A stretch of 64,000 nt of DNA, taken from Lodderomyces elongisporus. Taxonomy: Eukaryota; Ascomycota; Pichiomycetes; Serinales; Debaryomycetaceae. Below the pieces are notes generated by a model, which was not told the origin of the DNA, searched no databases, and saw nothing but the letters and a program-made list of their open reading frames with translations. A program made the position numbers and the translations under genes. The stretch lies in the NCBI RefSeq assembly GCF_030384665.1, contig NC_083679.1, positions 806,001-870,000 of the forward strand, in the 5' to 3' direction. Every line of letters starts with the position of its first letter. Position 1 is the first letter of the stretch. This document shows, piece after piece, positions 29,296 to 39,839 of this stretch.

Positions 29296-30951
29296 TCACC
29301 GATCTAAATGTTCGCCTGAAATATTCCAGCTTCTTAAGTTGGGCCTATACCTTTGCTCGTTGATCAATCCGTTCAATTCTCTATACGTGTCATCCTTATC
29401 TGCATCTTGACGAAGGTTCTCGTCGTAATAAGATTTCAACTTCATGTTGCAACCATAAGGATTCTCTGGATTGTCAAAAATATCATTGATGCATTGGTCT
29501 GGAGAGTAGTCCAATAATGGATATAATTCTGGATCCCAGCTACTCTCCAAGATCTTGGCGTAAAGGAGGCTGACAATGGGATCCATTATAAGTCGCTTGG
29601 AGTTACTGTAAACTTGACCCTGTGTGTATGTTTTTGGGTCATTTGCATCATTGCCGTCTCTTGCGTTTGCACCACCTTCGGCCGAGATGTTCCCCACATT
29701 TGCCATATTTATCACACTTGAACTATCATTCCCTTTTGCCACATAATATAACAATTCATCATTGTCTAGCTTTGTGATGTCATCTAGAGGCATATCTTTT
29801 TGTGAAGCATTGGACAGTTGTGCGGAATGAGAGTTTTTCGACTTTGCACTAGATTTATCATAGTGACTGAATAAACTTCTGTGCGAATGCTTCCCATTTA
29901 ACTGAGGCTGCTGGCCATTGCCACCTCCATTTGCTTGTGTAGATTGTAATCCGGTGGAGCCACCTTCGATGTGGCCCTGACCTGGCGGGTGCTCTCCTGG
30001 GAACGTATTTGAATTATCACCAAAAACATTATTTATGCCAGTAAACACGTGTTTTCGTTCTAGTTCTGGTACATTGAATGTGGTATTTTTCTTCAAATGC
30101 TGCTTGTTATTGTCATTTAATGAGAGGGAGGTGGATGACGCATGACTGCTGTCATTGTCCTGTATTTGTAGCTGAGTGTGGAAATCGAAATTCGAGGGCA
30201 ATTCATGCAATGCCATGGTGATATTGAGGATGGAATTCACTTTGGAATCCTCAAGTAAATATTTGTTATTGACTGGCTCTCCAAAGTTGAGATACTCTGT
30301 AAGATTAATCACTAATTTCCCCAACAGTATCACCTGTGTGTGCGAACCACCACTATCACTGGTGCTACTCGTCGCACTAGTGCCAACATGTTTATGATTA
30401 TCGATGACATAATATATCCTGAATATCAAGTACTTGTTGGAAATTAAATTGCTCTTTCTCTTACTGTAGTTGAAGCGCAAGTTACATGACAAGTTATAAT
30501 TGAAAGTACATTTGAAATTGTGGAGCTTTCTTCGTGATGTAGTTGTCTTGATAGTTCCCAGCAACGAAGTGCTACTGGTACTATTGTTGTTGTTACTATT
30601 ATTACTTCCCGCGCCATCCGATAATGTGCTTTTAGTATTATTATTATCATTATTATTTTTGTTATTATTATTTCCATTGTCAGACTTGCTCGATTTCGAT
30701 AGAGCATCATCAAATTTGTTAAATAAAGACCTTGTTGAGTTAAGTGTAGATGAAGCCTTCTTCACAGCCTTCAGAGAAGGAGAAGAAGATGACTCGATAT
30801 CGGGGATCTTCTTGCCTTTAACTCCGCTCTTCAGACGCTTGTTATCGCGCACTTGAACTTCAATATAGCAAGAGCCACTAATCTCGGGCACATTTGTCAA
30901 GTCATGGATTGTCAAATCAAATGAAAACTTTGGTTTCTGGTCTGAAAACAT
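29296..30951 (-). CDS. NT-C2 (EEIG1/EHBP1-type N-terminal C2) domain protein, YBL086C-like
   Basis: 551 residues, ATG start. The N-terminal domain has the NT-C2 pattern: FSFDLTIHDLTNVPEISG with FYIEV-type strand (CYIEVQVRD), a loop expanded by an Asn/Ser-rich insert (about 60-130), HNFKCTFNYNLSCNLRF, and the hallmark GKLVINLTEYLNFGEP (about 210-226), ending LNITMALHEL. NT-C2 domains bind membranes or cytoskeletal partners; S. cerevisiae YBL086C is an uncharacterised cell-periphery protein. A C-terminal block near 450-510 (DPIVSLLYAKILESSWDPEL) may be a second conserved region. Asn and Ser runs are coded by ATT/GTT-type repeats on the plus strand. Confidence 0.72.
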   Translation of the reverse strand: MFSDQKPKFSFDLTIHDLTNVPEISGSCYIEVQVRDNKRLKSGVKGKKIPDIESSSSPSLKAVKKASSTLNSTRSLFNKFDDALSKSSKSDNGNNNNKNNNDNNNTKSTLSDGAGSNNSNNNNSTSSTSLLGTIKTTTSRRKLHNFKCTFNYNLSCNLRFNYSKRKSNLISNKYLIFRIYYVIDNHKHVGTSATSSTSDSGGSHTQVILLGKLVINLTEYLNFGEPVNNKYLLEDSKVNSILNITMALHELPSNFDFHTQLQIQDNDSSHASSTSLSLNDNNKQHLKKNTTFNVPELERKHVFTGINNVFGDNSNTFPGEHPPGQGHIEGGSTGLQSTQANGGGNGQQPQLNGKHSHRSLFSHYDKSSAKSKNSHSAQLSNASQKDMPLDDITKLDNDELLYYVAKGNDSSSVINMANVGNISAEGGANARDGNDANDPKTYTQGQVYSNSKRLIMDPIVSLLYAKILESSWDPELYPLLDYSPDQCINDIFDNPENPYGCNMKLKSYYDENLRQDADKDDTYRELNGLINEQRYRPNLRSWNISGEHLDR

Positions 30952-31566
30952 GTTTGATTAGTAGGAGAAAAAACAAGTGTTATCTTATCGATAAGGGAAG
31001 AAGTAGTTGAATGTGGGGGGATAAAGAAATTGACATTAAAGAGGCTTCTGTTTCCTTTTTATTTTCGGTCCTTTCTCTTTTGTTTTTTATGTTTTACTTT
31101 TTTTTTTTTTTTTTTTTTTTGTCTCGGTTGCTATTTTAGTTAAATGAAAATTGTTAAAGCGAATTTGTCTTACTGGATGCAAAATTATATTTACTTTACT
31201 TATAGTGCTGGCTTACGAAAACAAGTCTGCTTCTGCTGTTTCTCCAAGTAAAATTATCTGTGTAATTAAATAAAGAAGCAACAGTACTGTCTATTACTTC
31301 TGTTTCTTTTTGGTTTCTCTTTTTTGGTTATTATGATTGATTCAGAATTTACTCGGGTTTAAAAGGGAAATAAGTGACGGAATTAAAAACAAAAAAGTTG
31401 TTAAATTTGCGCTTATTAAAATTAATTAATTCTACTCATTTTAATGCAAAATATACAAGTATTTTTTTATTATTCACAATAGATTGTTACAAAAGCAAAC
31501 ACAAAAAATTCTATCAATCTACTATTGACATCTATTATTCACAAGTATTTAGGTCATTTCACAGGA
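30952..31566. other. Spacer upstream of NT-C2 gene
   Basis: Contains a poly-T run of about 22 bases near 31099-31120. Small ORFs overlap the next gene and are shadows. No RNA gene seen. Confidence 0.5.
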
Positions 31567-32502
31567 TCACTTTTCTTTTCCATATTGTTGGTACATCTTG
31601 CTTTCCATGTACTCACAATCGTCAATTTCACGGATCAAAAGATTTTGCTCTCTCCATCCAATACGAGACACATTGATAACCATGCTCCATTGAGAATCAT
31701 CCTTGTCGCCAAGATTGATGAGCCAAGCAGATATTACACCCAATCTTTTCCTCTTTGCTACATCACGTTCGCTGAAATAAGGCACCAGCAACTTAACAAA
31801 GCGACAAGGGAAGCCCTCGGTCCCTGGTATATTATAGGCTTTACTCAAGTCTGCTGTTGTAGTGGTAAACGTCTCGATTTGGTCAGGAAATATATGCACA
31901 TTTAATTGAGAACCATCGATTATAAAATCTGATAAAATGGAATTTTTCTCATTCAGACTCAGGTCCAGGTTCAGGTCCAGGTCCAGGTTCAGGTTCAGTT
32001 CCATACCCAGTTTGTTGCGCGAAACAAATTCGATAATTCTCTGTTCAATTAGATCAACAACTTGTGTAGTGAATGACTGGTATTCGTTATCAATATCGTG
32101 TTGTAAATTGTACAATTGTGTTTCATCGTACGGTAGAATTTTGACAATCAGTAGTGGTGAAATAATCAACTGGTCTTTGATTGATATTTCATTCATATTA
32201 GGCGGAATGCCTCCTACCGCCTTTTTGGCTTCTTTATTCACAAGCTTGTTATAAAGCCATTTATACAGGAAATATGAGCCAATGCATATCGGTGGACCTA
32301 GAGTAATTAAAACCAGTGGGTGTATTTTAATAAATGATAATATACTGGCTCCAAATGCAGTGAGATACTTGGCTTGGTAGGGAATAATATTGTTCCATAT
32401 TAGTATTGGATACGTTTTGTTGGCTACAAGTGATGGTCGTACAGGTCCTTTGTAGACTTGGAAAAAACCCCTTCTTTGTTGTAAATATGGTATTCGAAGC
32501 AT
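31567..32502 (-). CDS. Putative mitochondrial single-span membrane protein, function unknown
   Basis: 311 residues, ATG start. The N-terminus (MLRIPYLQQRRGFFQVYKG) is basic and lacks acidic residues, like a mitochondrial presequence. A hydrophobic segment covers about 45-85 (HPLVLITLGPPICIGSYFLYKWLY). The remaining 220 residues look like a soluble alpha/beta domain ending in WSMVINVSRIGWREQNLLIRE. An alternating Asn/Leu/Asp tract (about 170-185) is coded by a degenerate CAGGTT/CAGGTC hexamer repeat. I do not recognise the family. The neighbour KIN17 is divergent with 399 bases between starts. Confidence 0.65.
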   Translation of the reverse strand: MLRIPYLQQRRGFFQVYKGPVRPSLVANKTYPILIWNNIIPYQAKYLTAFGASILSFIKIHPLVLITLGPPICIGSYFLYKWLYNKLVNKEAKKAVGGIPPNMNEISIKDQLIISPLLIVKILPYDETQLYNLQHDIDNEYQSFTTQVVDLIEQRIIEFVSRNKLGMELNLNLDLDLNLDLSLNEKNSILSDFIIDGSQLNVHIFPDQIETFTTTTADLSKAYNIPGTEGFPCRFVKLLVPYFSERDVAKRKRLGVISAWLINLGDKDDSQWSMVINVSRIGWREQNLLIREIDDCEYMESKMYQQYGKEK

Positions 32503-32901
32503 ATTATAAAGAAAATAAAGCTAGCTGGTGGAGAATGACACACTTTTTATGCCTCTTCTACCTCTTTTACTTCTTCTTTTCTTGTATATATAAATGTATT
32601 CTTCTTGATCTCCAAGGCAGTTTCTATGGCTCTCTCTCGCTCTCACTCTCTCGCTCTTTCTCCCCATCCCAAAAGAAAAACCAGTCAATCGATTGTGCGG
32701 CTCGTTGCGAGATTATCAAAACAGCATCTTTCGATTCTCTCTTTTCTTTTCGTTTAAGAGAAAGACTATTGAAAACTAGCACATTGGTTTCTACGCTACA
32801 AAACTTTGAAGAAGCAGTTCTTACCAATTCGTAGTAGTCGCGCCCCTTCATTTACTATCACCACCTTCATCAACTCCTTTGTTTTCATTAGCAACTAGTA
32901 A
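32503..32901. other. Divergent promoter region, mitochondrial unknown / KIN17
   Basis: T/C-rich with CTCTCT tracts. No other feature. Confidence 0.5.
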
Positions 32902-33711
32902 ATGGGTAAAGCAGAAATAGGAACCGCAAAGTATGAGGCCAAGCGTCTCAAAGCCAGCGGTCTTCAAAAGTTGAAATTTTACTGCCAGATTTGTACAAAA
33001 CAGTGTCGAGATGCCAACGGCTACAAGAACCACTTAACCTCTAGATCGCATTTGGGGAGGATCTCTAATATGGAGAAACTGGGAGAAACAAAAAATGTTA
33101 TGGCTCAATATTCGCAGGATTTTCAACGCGACTTTATCAATTTACTACGCGTTAATCACGGTACTAAACCAATTAATGCTAACAAGTTTTATCAAGAATA
33201 TATACGACAAAGAGATCATATACATATGAACATTACAAAATGGAAAACTTTGACATCTTTTGTAAGACATCTTGGGAAAAACGGGATTGTGCGTGTTACA
33301 AACACGGCAGTGGTCAATGAACAAGGTGAGGCAGGAGGTAACGAAGATACAGAACATGATGATGATGACGAAGAAGAAGAAGGGTTCAATTTGGAGATTA
33401 GTTTGATTGATGGGAAAAACTTTCTTGAAAAGAAACGCGACGTTGATACAGATGCCAATGATGTAGATAGTGAAATAGCTGAAAGGTTATTGCGCAAACA
33501 GATTGAGCGAGGGAAAAGAGAGGAAAAAATTAGGAAAGAGTTGGAGACTAAAGGTGCCCATTTTATTGGAAGGAAACCTGAAGATGAGGCTAAGGTTATA
33601 GAGCTGCCTACAGTACTGACAGGGCCTATAAAGATTGGCATAAAAAAGAAGAGTTTACCACGGACTCGCAATGTCTTTGATGATGATGATGATGATGATG
33701 ATGCCGAGTAG
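32902..33711 (+). CDS. RTS2: KIN17/RTS2-like nuclear zinc-finger protein
   Basis: 269 residues, ATG start. It begins in the KIN17 manner (MGKAEIGTAKYEAKRLKASGLQKLKFYCQ). The C2H2 finger uses Cys28, Cys31, His44 and His50 with CRDANGYKNHLTSRSH. The winged-helix-like region includes QDFQRDFINLLRVNHGTKPINANKFYQEYI and WKTLTSFVRHLGKNGI (about 75-135). KIN17 proteins are linked to DNA replication/repair and pre-mRNA processing; yeast Rts2 is poorly understood. The rest is acidic and Lys-rich and ends in an Asp run. It lacks the C-terminal KOW/SH3-like domain of animal KIN17, as does the short yeast protein. Confidence 0.88.
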   Translation: MGKAEIGTAKYEAKRLKASGLQKLKFYCQICTKQCRDANGYKNHLTSRSHLGRISNMEKLGETKNVMAQYSQDFQRDFINLLRVNHGTKPINANKFYQEYIRQRDHIHMNITKWKTLTSFVRHLGKNGIVRVTNTAVVNEQGEAGGNEDTEHDDDDEEEEGFNLEISLIDGKNFLEKKRDVDTDANDVDSEIAERLLRKQIERGKREEKIRKELETKGAHFIGRKPEDEAKVIELPTVLTGPIKIGIKKKSLPRTRNVFDDDDDDDDAE

Positions 33712-35623
33712 TTTTATTTTCTTTTTTTTTTTTGGAACTTGACATTTAATTTTTTTTTTTTTGTATTCAAATTTCCTGATAGATGGTTCCAAAACAAGAG
33801 TTGGTTTAATGAGATTTTACACTATGATACTTGACAAGAGTTTATAAAGGAATTGATGAGGATTTCCAAATGAGCGATTCGGATCAAAATATACATCAAG
33901 CTATATACTAGTAAACAAAACAAGTAAATAAACAAAACAAATTGAAGAAAATTTGATAACGGTGTTCAACCAATACTACCAAACCGCACTTTTCACTATT
34001 GAAATCAGCTGTACTAAAAATAGGAAAGGTATATGTGATGGTGCTGTACAGGTTTGCAACTGGAAAAATTTTCCAATTTGATTTCAAGTGTAAAAAAGGA
34101 GTTGCTATTGTCTTAAAATTATCAAGTAATGTGTGGTATCAGTTATAAGGAGTAGTCACGTTTAAGTGCCGTGCACAAGCGAAGTTTGCTAGAACTGGTT
34201 TGTCACACACAAACATAGACATACCTATATAAATTCGTATATGTGTATATATACCATTAAAATTTTCATGTATACCGCAAAAGCTTTGTCAAGGACCCTG
34301 AAATGCAATTTTATCTTTTGTGTAACAAAACAGCCGTTCTATTTAAACAAACATACACACACACACATATATATATATATATACGACGCACAGTGTCAAC
34401 CACACGATTTTTCAAAGCAAAAATAAGGAAAAAAGGTTTGTTTATATTATCCGATATTCTCGAATTGATAAAATGAGTTTATAAAGGAAATATACCTCTT
34501 GGATGCAGGGTTCAACTAAAAAGCTGTGATTTTATTCATCCTTTACAAAAACCACGAGTGTGCTTCATTCTGAAATTGCCTCTCAGGTACAATTGTTGCT
34601 TCAAACTAGAAGCCTATTCCTTCTTTTGGCAGAGATAACTTTGTACATGGACTTTAACTAAGGAAAGTCCTTTCCTTTGATTATTCTTAGTGAGAAAATT
34701 AGTCTTGGTGTTACTAGATTTGCATCGCATGAATGATTCTATAAATGTTACAATGATCAAATATGCTTTTTGTTTTTCAATTTTTTCATGTTTCTGTTAC
34801 ATCCTTTCACGTTGATTTTCTAACCGGTTGTTATTTTTTTATTTTTTTTTGGATATTTGATGCTTTCACTGAAATGTTACATGTGAATGTAAAAGCTTAA
34901 TCCGAAACTTGGTCTCAGCATTGGAAGCAAAGTTTTGAAGACGCGTGTTAGACGATACGTAGGAAATGTTAATCTACTTTTTTCTATTTCTTTTTTTGCA
35001 ATGAATATTAATTGCCAGCTCTATCATATCACCTAAATAACTTTTGATATAGTATACAATTGAAAATTTCGTTGAAGTGTGAGCAATCTACAAGACAAGA
35101 ACATGTACTTAATTCAGACTACATTAGGTCGGATAGTAGGTCATTGATTCGGTGAATCTACAAGACTATTAATTTTAGCTTGTATTTGAAATCTGGTCGA
35201 CATTTATGCGCCCCCTGGGTGGTTCACATACTTGTGGCTTGCACGACCTTACTCATTTTTTCTTACGCTACCAATGGTCAACCTTCGAGCTGGTTTCACG
35301 TGTATGTTAAGCTTCCATTACGTCCAAAATGAGCATACTTCCATTCTGCTCGAACTAGTGGCCTTTCCACCTCTTGAATAGTAATTTTAGCTTGATTGCA
35401 AACAGTGACCGAACCAACAATCCTATTTATCACGACGAAAGATACTTCCTTTGAGACAATTTATCATTCTATTCACGTAAACCAATAATTTAACCTTAAC
35501 ACAATTACTTAACCAGCCTAATATAGACATCTCAAGCTGAAAACAAATCTATTGCTCAATTATACACAATGGCCCTATCATCGTTTCATGCTTCACATCA
35601 TCGCCGTTCATACGCCAACGTTG
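33712..35623. other. 1.9 kb gene-free stretch downstream of KIN17
   Basis: Contains a CA/TA microsatellite (34352-34383), a small inverted repeat (34660-34677) and short direct repeats: 15 bases GAGTTTATAAAGGAA at about 33838 and 34476, and TAATTTTAGCTTG at about 35171 and 35385. No ORF of quality and no complete LTR pair recognised. It lies downstream of the orphan ORF. Confidence 0.45.
34352..34383. repeat. CA/TA compound microsatellite
   Basis: About 14 bases of AC units followed by AT units. Confidence 0.85.
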
Positions 35624-36679
35624 TCATGGCGCATAACCCGTTCCTGTACCAGGACTTGAACTTATTTCAAAAAATAAATTCAAAACACGAAGATATTTAT
35701 TAATGTCATGTTCGTAGTCTATTTCATTACAGATAGCTTGATCTGTTTCAGATCTGAGAGTTAAACCAACTAAATTGAATAATTCTTGTGAATCTTCATT
35801 AAGTGGAATAATTTCAGAATATAATCTAAAAAGATTTAACACCGACACATGGATTGGGTCTTTGTCAAGGTACCATGAAGGAAAATAAGCCGTAAGCTCA
35901 TCATCAGTCCAGTCTTTGCGTAAAGGTGGAATGAAGAATAGGCTCTTAACTTCTGTTCCATTAACAACAGCAGTATTAGAGTATTTCTCAGAATTAATTG
36001 GACTCATATATCTCTTAATATGAAAATCCAATTTGTCACGACCTTCACGGTCATCCCAAAATAAATTCTTCAAAGCTTTTTCATCATCAAAAAATGGGGT
36101 AGGAGATTTGGCTAAAGCTGCAAATCGTTTTGCATTGAGCAACAGGGTTCTAAGTGTAGTCATGGGCCACTTGACTTTAGCTTTACCAAGCTTAATATCG
36201 GAGTTTTCAAAATCGGAGAGTACTGCGTCTAAGGACCTGGGCAATTGTGTTCCTATTGACCGAATAACATTATATCTAAAGTTATTAGTTTTCGGTTCAC
36301 CACTATAAGTAGACCAGAGCTGTTTTGCAAATTTGATAAATGCCATATAAACCAAGAAGCATCCTATTGTTCCGTGGCGTCTTTCTTCTAATTCCGTCGA
36401 GGAACTAGTCACAATAATCTGGCTGAATGGTTTACTAATCCTAAAAGGAAAAGTATCGTCTAATTGGAAATGTTCAATAGTATCAATTTCAGTAATAGCG
36501 ATAGACATTGGACCAAAGCCTGATTGATTTTGGAAATCAGACCATGATAATGAAATTTTGTCAGAGAAAGTTTTTGGAGGTTTTCCAGTTCGCTTCTTCT
36601 TACCCTTTGAATTAAAGGTCTTATTGTGTGCCTTTGCATGTTGCGATATTGGCGAAGTGAGAATAGTATCTTCAGACAT
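35624..36679 (-). CDS. Orphan protein of unknown origin (351 residues)
   Basis: ATG start, uninterrupted frame. I do not recognise a family. The first 45 residues are basic (SKGKKKRTGKPPKTF). The rest has no low-complexity tracts, unlike most neighbours, and looks like a compact mainly helical globular protein (for example FLVYMAFIKFAKQLWSTY, LRTLLLNAKRFAALA, ILNLF-type segments near the C-terminus). No signal peptide, membrane span or zinc knuckle is visible. The stop is TGA and the frame stays open for about 25 more codons, which recalls gag-pol arrangements of some yeast retroelements, but no pol, integrase or LTRs were found. A domesticated capsid/Gag-like protein is a guess. Gene-free DNA flanks it on both sides. 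Confidence 0.6.
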   Translation of the reverse strand: MSEDTILTSPISQHAKAHNKTFNSKGKKKRTGKPPKTFSDKISLSWSDFQNQSGFGPMSIAITEIDTIEHFQLDDTFPFRISKPFSQIIVTSSSTELEERRHGTIGCFLVYMAFIKFAKQLWSTYSGEPKTNNFRYNVIRSIGTQLPRSLDAVLSDFENSDIKLGKAKVKWPMTTLRTLLLNAKRFAALAKSPTPFFDDEKALKNLFWDDREGRDKLDFHIKRYMSPINSEKYSNTAVVNGTEVKSLFFIPPLRKDWTDDELTAYFPSWYLDKDPIHVSVLNLFRLYSEIIPLNEDSQELFNLVGLTLRSETDQAICNEIDYEHDINKYLRVLNLFFEISSSPGTGTGYAP

Positions 36680-36963
36680 TATAAATGATAATGATTACGC
36701 GTTCAAGGTTTTAATAGTAATTGTAAATTTGTATATATTTGAAACGAATCTGTCTTTCACATACCATAAACCGAAAGATATATATATCAGCCTTGAACTG
36801 AAAGTCAATGCCTTTCTTTTCTTTTGCATCCTTATCAACTTCTGCTTAAACGATTAGAATATAGGCTGAGTATGTCATTTCCTAAAAGTCGCGTTGCGCA
36901 CGACCAACTATAAACTTTTCTTTATATCGTCATCTTTATCAATTGTTTTTATTTTATATTGTA

Positions 36964-36979
36964 TACATACATACATACA

Positions 36980-37015
<36 letters not shown>

Positions 37016-37037
37016 CATATATACATACATACATATA
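36964..37037. repeat. (CATA)n tetranucleotide repeat
   Basis: At least 11 perfect units followed by interrupted copies. Confidence 0.9.
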
Positions 37038-37426
37038 CACACGTATTTAGTTAAAGTAAAGGACAGGGGAAAAAAAAGACGCCTAAAAAAATAAATAAAT
37101 AAAAAAGAGAAAACAAAAGGGAAACTAAGACAACCAGACTACGATATCTTTTAACAAATTGTTTATACAGAAATAGGACATAAGAAAATCCACAACAATC
37201 CATCGAGAACAATCAAGACAAAAAAAAAAAGAAAAAGGCATATTGAAACCTACTAGTTTACGGATAAAAGCCTTACAGTTTCGGACAAGTAGCGACCATA
37301 ATTATTATACTGATAACTATTATCAGTATTTTCATTCTACTTTTCATTCCAACTAGAATAGTGTTTAGCAAAGTGAAGAACCAATAAAATCAACTAATTG
37401 AGTCGATTAAGCAATTCCAGATATTA

Positions 37427-37468
37427 GCTTTTTGCTTTTTGCTTTTTGCTTTTTGCTTTTTGCTTTTG
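37427..37468. repeat. (GCTTTTT)6 heptamer repeat in leader/promoter
   Basis: Six 7-base units directly upstream of the Asn-rich gene starting at 37527. Confidence 0.9.
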
Positions 37469-37526
37469 AGTTGACACATAATCAATTACGAATTGAGACT
37501 GAATTCGTCTCTTGTTCACAAGTAAC

Positions 37527-39386
37527 ATGTTTATAATGGAACATCAATCACAACCCAACCTACAATTTCAAACACCTGAATTTAGAGATAATCTGTGCAA
37601 TAAGAATATTATCGTCGACAATAGTAGCAGCAACAACAACAGCAGCAACAACAGCAGCAACAACAGAAACAATAACAATAACAATAACAAACGGAATAGC
37701 TACCAAACTCGAAACACATACATGCATCAGAACGATTCCAATACCAGTTTAGGCGATTTCCAAACACCGACAATACTACCTCATAGCGAACAAGATACAA
37801 CCATGGAGTTACCACCGCTCCAGAAATTGAGTTTAGGTGGAGCTTTACCATCTGGCGATATCAAAAACTTTACATTTATTTGCTCTTTCCTCAGCCACAT
37901 CTTGAACCTTAAGGACCCTGTGCAAATTCTTGAGAAAGTAAAGGATACAAATTTTTACAAGTCGATTCAGTACCCTGATGGATACGACGAAATACCGAAG
38001 ATTGAGATCATGAAGAATATAGTATTCCCATTTGATACTTGGTTGCGGGATGAAGTTTCTGTTAAGGATATAAAAATCAAGATCATATTGCTTAACGAAA
38101 TAAATACCATGATGGAACTTGAATTACAAACAGCCGATGACCAAACCTCATTTGAAGAGATCACCTTAAACTACTATGCAAAGCTACTCACCGCGTACAA
38201 GATGTATGACATGCCTGCACGATCAACATATCTATTTAATACTACTACCACCACTGCTAGTAATAATACACCATCAACATCATCCAATACCAACAACATC
38301 AACAACAACAACAATAGCGCTTTTGCTCTTGGCTCTGCCAACATAATTGATGAATCAATTGATGAACGATTTGAACATGTTGGTGATCTTAGGAGTACAA
38401 ATGATTCTGAGTTCAACTACTTGGGCAAACCCTTGTATAGAACCAATTCAAACCTGTCGCAAAAGTCACAAGGATCATCAACACAGAACCGCAGGGCAAG
38501 CACATCGAGCTCGTTATCGCGAAGAAGATTTTCATCATTGTTGAATGTAGGGAGTAATCAAAATAAGCACGGAAGTGATTCATCACTTGAGAATGATACC
38601 AACGCTCCCTTGTCAAAGCAAATTTCATCACCTCATACACCACCCCAGCGGCCATTTCTGCAGTTCAATTTTAACCACCATTTAAGTTCAAGTTCAAGTT
38701 CTGGTGCAAATTCAGATGCAAACCAAAACGGCAACTTTAACACCCATTCTAATGCTTTTGTTAATGGTAATGGAAGCCCAACAATGAAATCATCACGCCC
38801 TACACTGCACGACGGCAACTCAACAACATTCAACTCGATTCTTTCAAAGCTGAAAATTTATACCCGAATGAAAAAACACCGCGAACTGAATGCTTCTTTA
38901 GGTTCAAACTTGTCACAACAAACTCAACCCAGCAATCGGAGCAGTATCAGCACCACACAGACTGGCCAAACTTCAGTTGGTACCCGAAGACGAAGCATGG
39001 GTCTAGGCATCTCCCACCCAAACCAGTCAAACACAAGTGCTTCTTCATCATTTGTCTCAACAAATACATTGGTGATGGCCACACCTCCACCACCAACTTT
39101 ACTACCACAACTTAACAGGGAAGAGAATATTGCCACTTCTGAGCAACGACACGAAAATGCCAAAAACAAATACGATTACTACATTCAGCTATTCAAACTT
39201 GAGAAAAACTCTCAACGAATTTTGAAAATATTGAACAATCTGCATACCATTAACAATAAGTTACTAAAGTTTATTGAATTTATCAAAAGCAAGCTATTGA
39301 AATTCATCGTCATTGACATCATGTGCATGATCCTTGGGTACGCTGAATTACAGAGCAGCAACTTTCAAAACGTGAGAAGATTTTAG
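37527..39386 (+). CDS. Asn/Ser-rich protein of unknown function
   Basis: 619 residues from the ATG at 37527; the frame reaches 37512 only with a TTG. I do not recognise it. An Asn/Ser tract (about 30-60) is followed by a compact block of about 130 residues (SLGGALPSGDIKNFTFICSFLSHILNL to NYYAKLLTAYKMYDMPARS), which is probably the folded domain. A long Ser/Asn/Gln-rich disordered region follows, with several R-R-x-S sites (RRAS, RRRFSS, RRRSMG) that fit PKA-type phosphorylation. A helical end block (YYIQLFKLEKNSQRILKILNNLHTINNKLLKFIEF) completes it. The layout suggests a signalling or cortical scaffold, but this is inference. Confidence 0.7.
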   Translation: MFIMEHQSQPNLQFQTPEFRDNLCNKNIIVDNSSSNNNSSNNSSNNRNNNNNNNKRNSYQTRNTYMHQNDSNTSLGDFQTPTILPHSEQDTTMELPPLQKLSLGGALPSGDIKNFTFICSFLSHILNLKDPVQILEKVKDTNFYKSIQYPDGYDEIPKIEIMKNIVFPFDTWLRDEVSVKDIKIKIILLNEINTMMELELQTADDQTSFEEITLNYYAKLLTAYKMYDMPARSTYLFNTTTTTASNNTPSTSSNTNNINNNNNSAFALGSANIIDESIDERFEHVGDLRSTNDSEFNYLGKPLYRTNSNLSQKSQGSSTQNRRASTSSSLSRRRFSSLLNVGSNQNKHGSDSSLENDTNAPLSKQISSPHTPPQRPFLQFNFNHHLSSSSSSGANSDANQNGNFNTHSNAFVNGNGSPTMKSSRPTLHDGNSTTFNSILSKLKIYTRMKKHRELNASLGSNLSQQTQPSNRSSISTTQTGQTSVGTRRRSMGLGISHPNQSNTSASSSFVSTNTLVMATPPPPTLLPQLNREENIATSEQRHENAKNKYDYYIQLFKLEKNSQRILKILNNLHTINNKLLKFIEFIKSKLLKFIVIDIMCMILGYAELQSSNFQNVRRF

Positions 39387-39839
39387 GCGTTGAGGATATT
39401 TCATTGCTTGCTTCTATGCTTCTATGCTTCTTTTGCTAATTATTTTCATTGTTTATGGTTATTATTTTTTTTTTCTTGATTAATGTATTTATTTCCTTAT
39501 GTTAAATTTTCAATTTTAGCAATGGATTGAACGTCGGCAGTATTGTTTCAAGGGTGAACAAAATCAAATATCAAGTGACCCGTTGATTTTTATTCGACAC
39601 TATTGCTGCTTCTTTCTGTGTTCCTCGTTTGCTCTCTTTTACTTTTATTCTTATTTCTAGTTTTTGTTGGATAAGTAATGTATTATGAACAAAGTAATAG
39701 TATGTTTTCATGTATGAGAATCGATATATCTTAGTGTTTACTTCAAGGTCTATTTCTTGAAAGAAAAAAAAAACAAATATTTCTTCAAGTATATCATAAA
39801 CAGTTCTACAGTATCTTTCACAGCGCAAATACATTATAG
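39387..39839. other. Convergent 3' spacer
   Basis: AT-rich. No gene or RNA recognised. Confidence 0.5.

Larger units (their letters stand above)
36680..37526. other. Divergent spacer with CATA and GCTTTTT repeats
   Basis: A CATA tetranucleotide repeat covers about 36964-37010 and continues imperfectly to about 37037. A 7-base GCTTTTT repeat lies at 37427-37468, about 60-100 bases before the next start codon. No gene. Confidence 0.6.

Noticed and set aside
33712..37526. Complete LTR retrotransposon around the orphan ORF
   Set aside because: No pol, protease or integrase blocks, no zinc knuckle and no matching terminal repeats were found by eye; only short word repeats.
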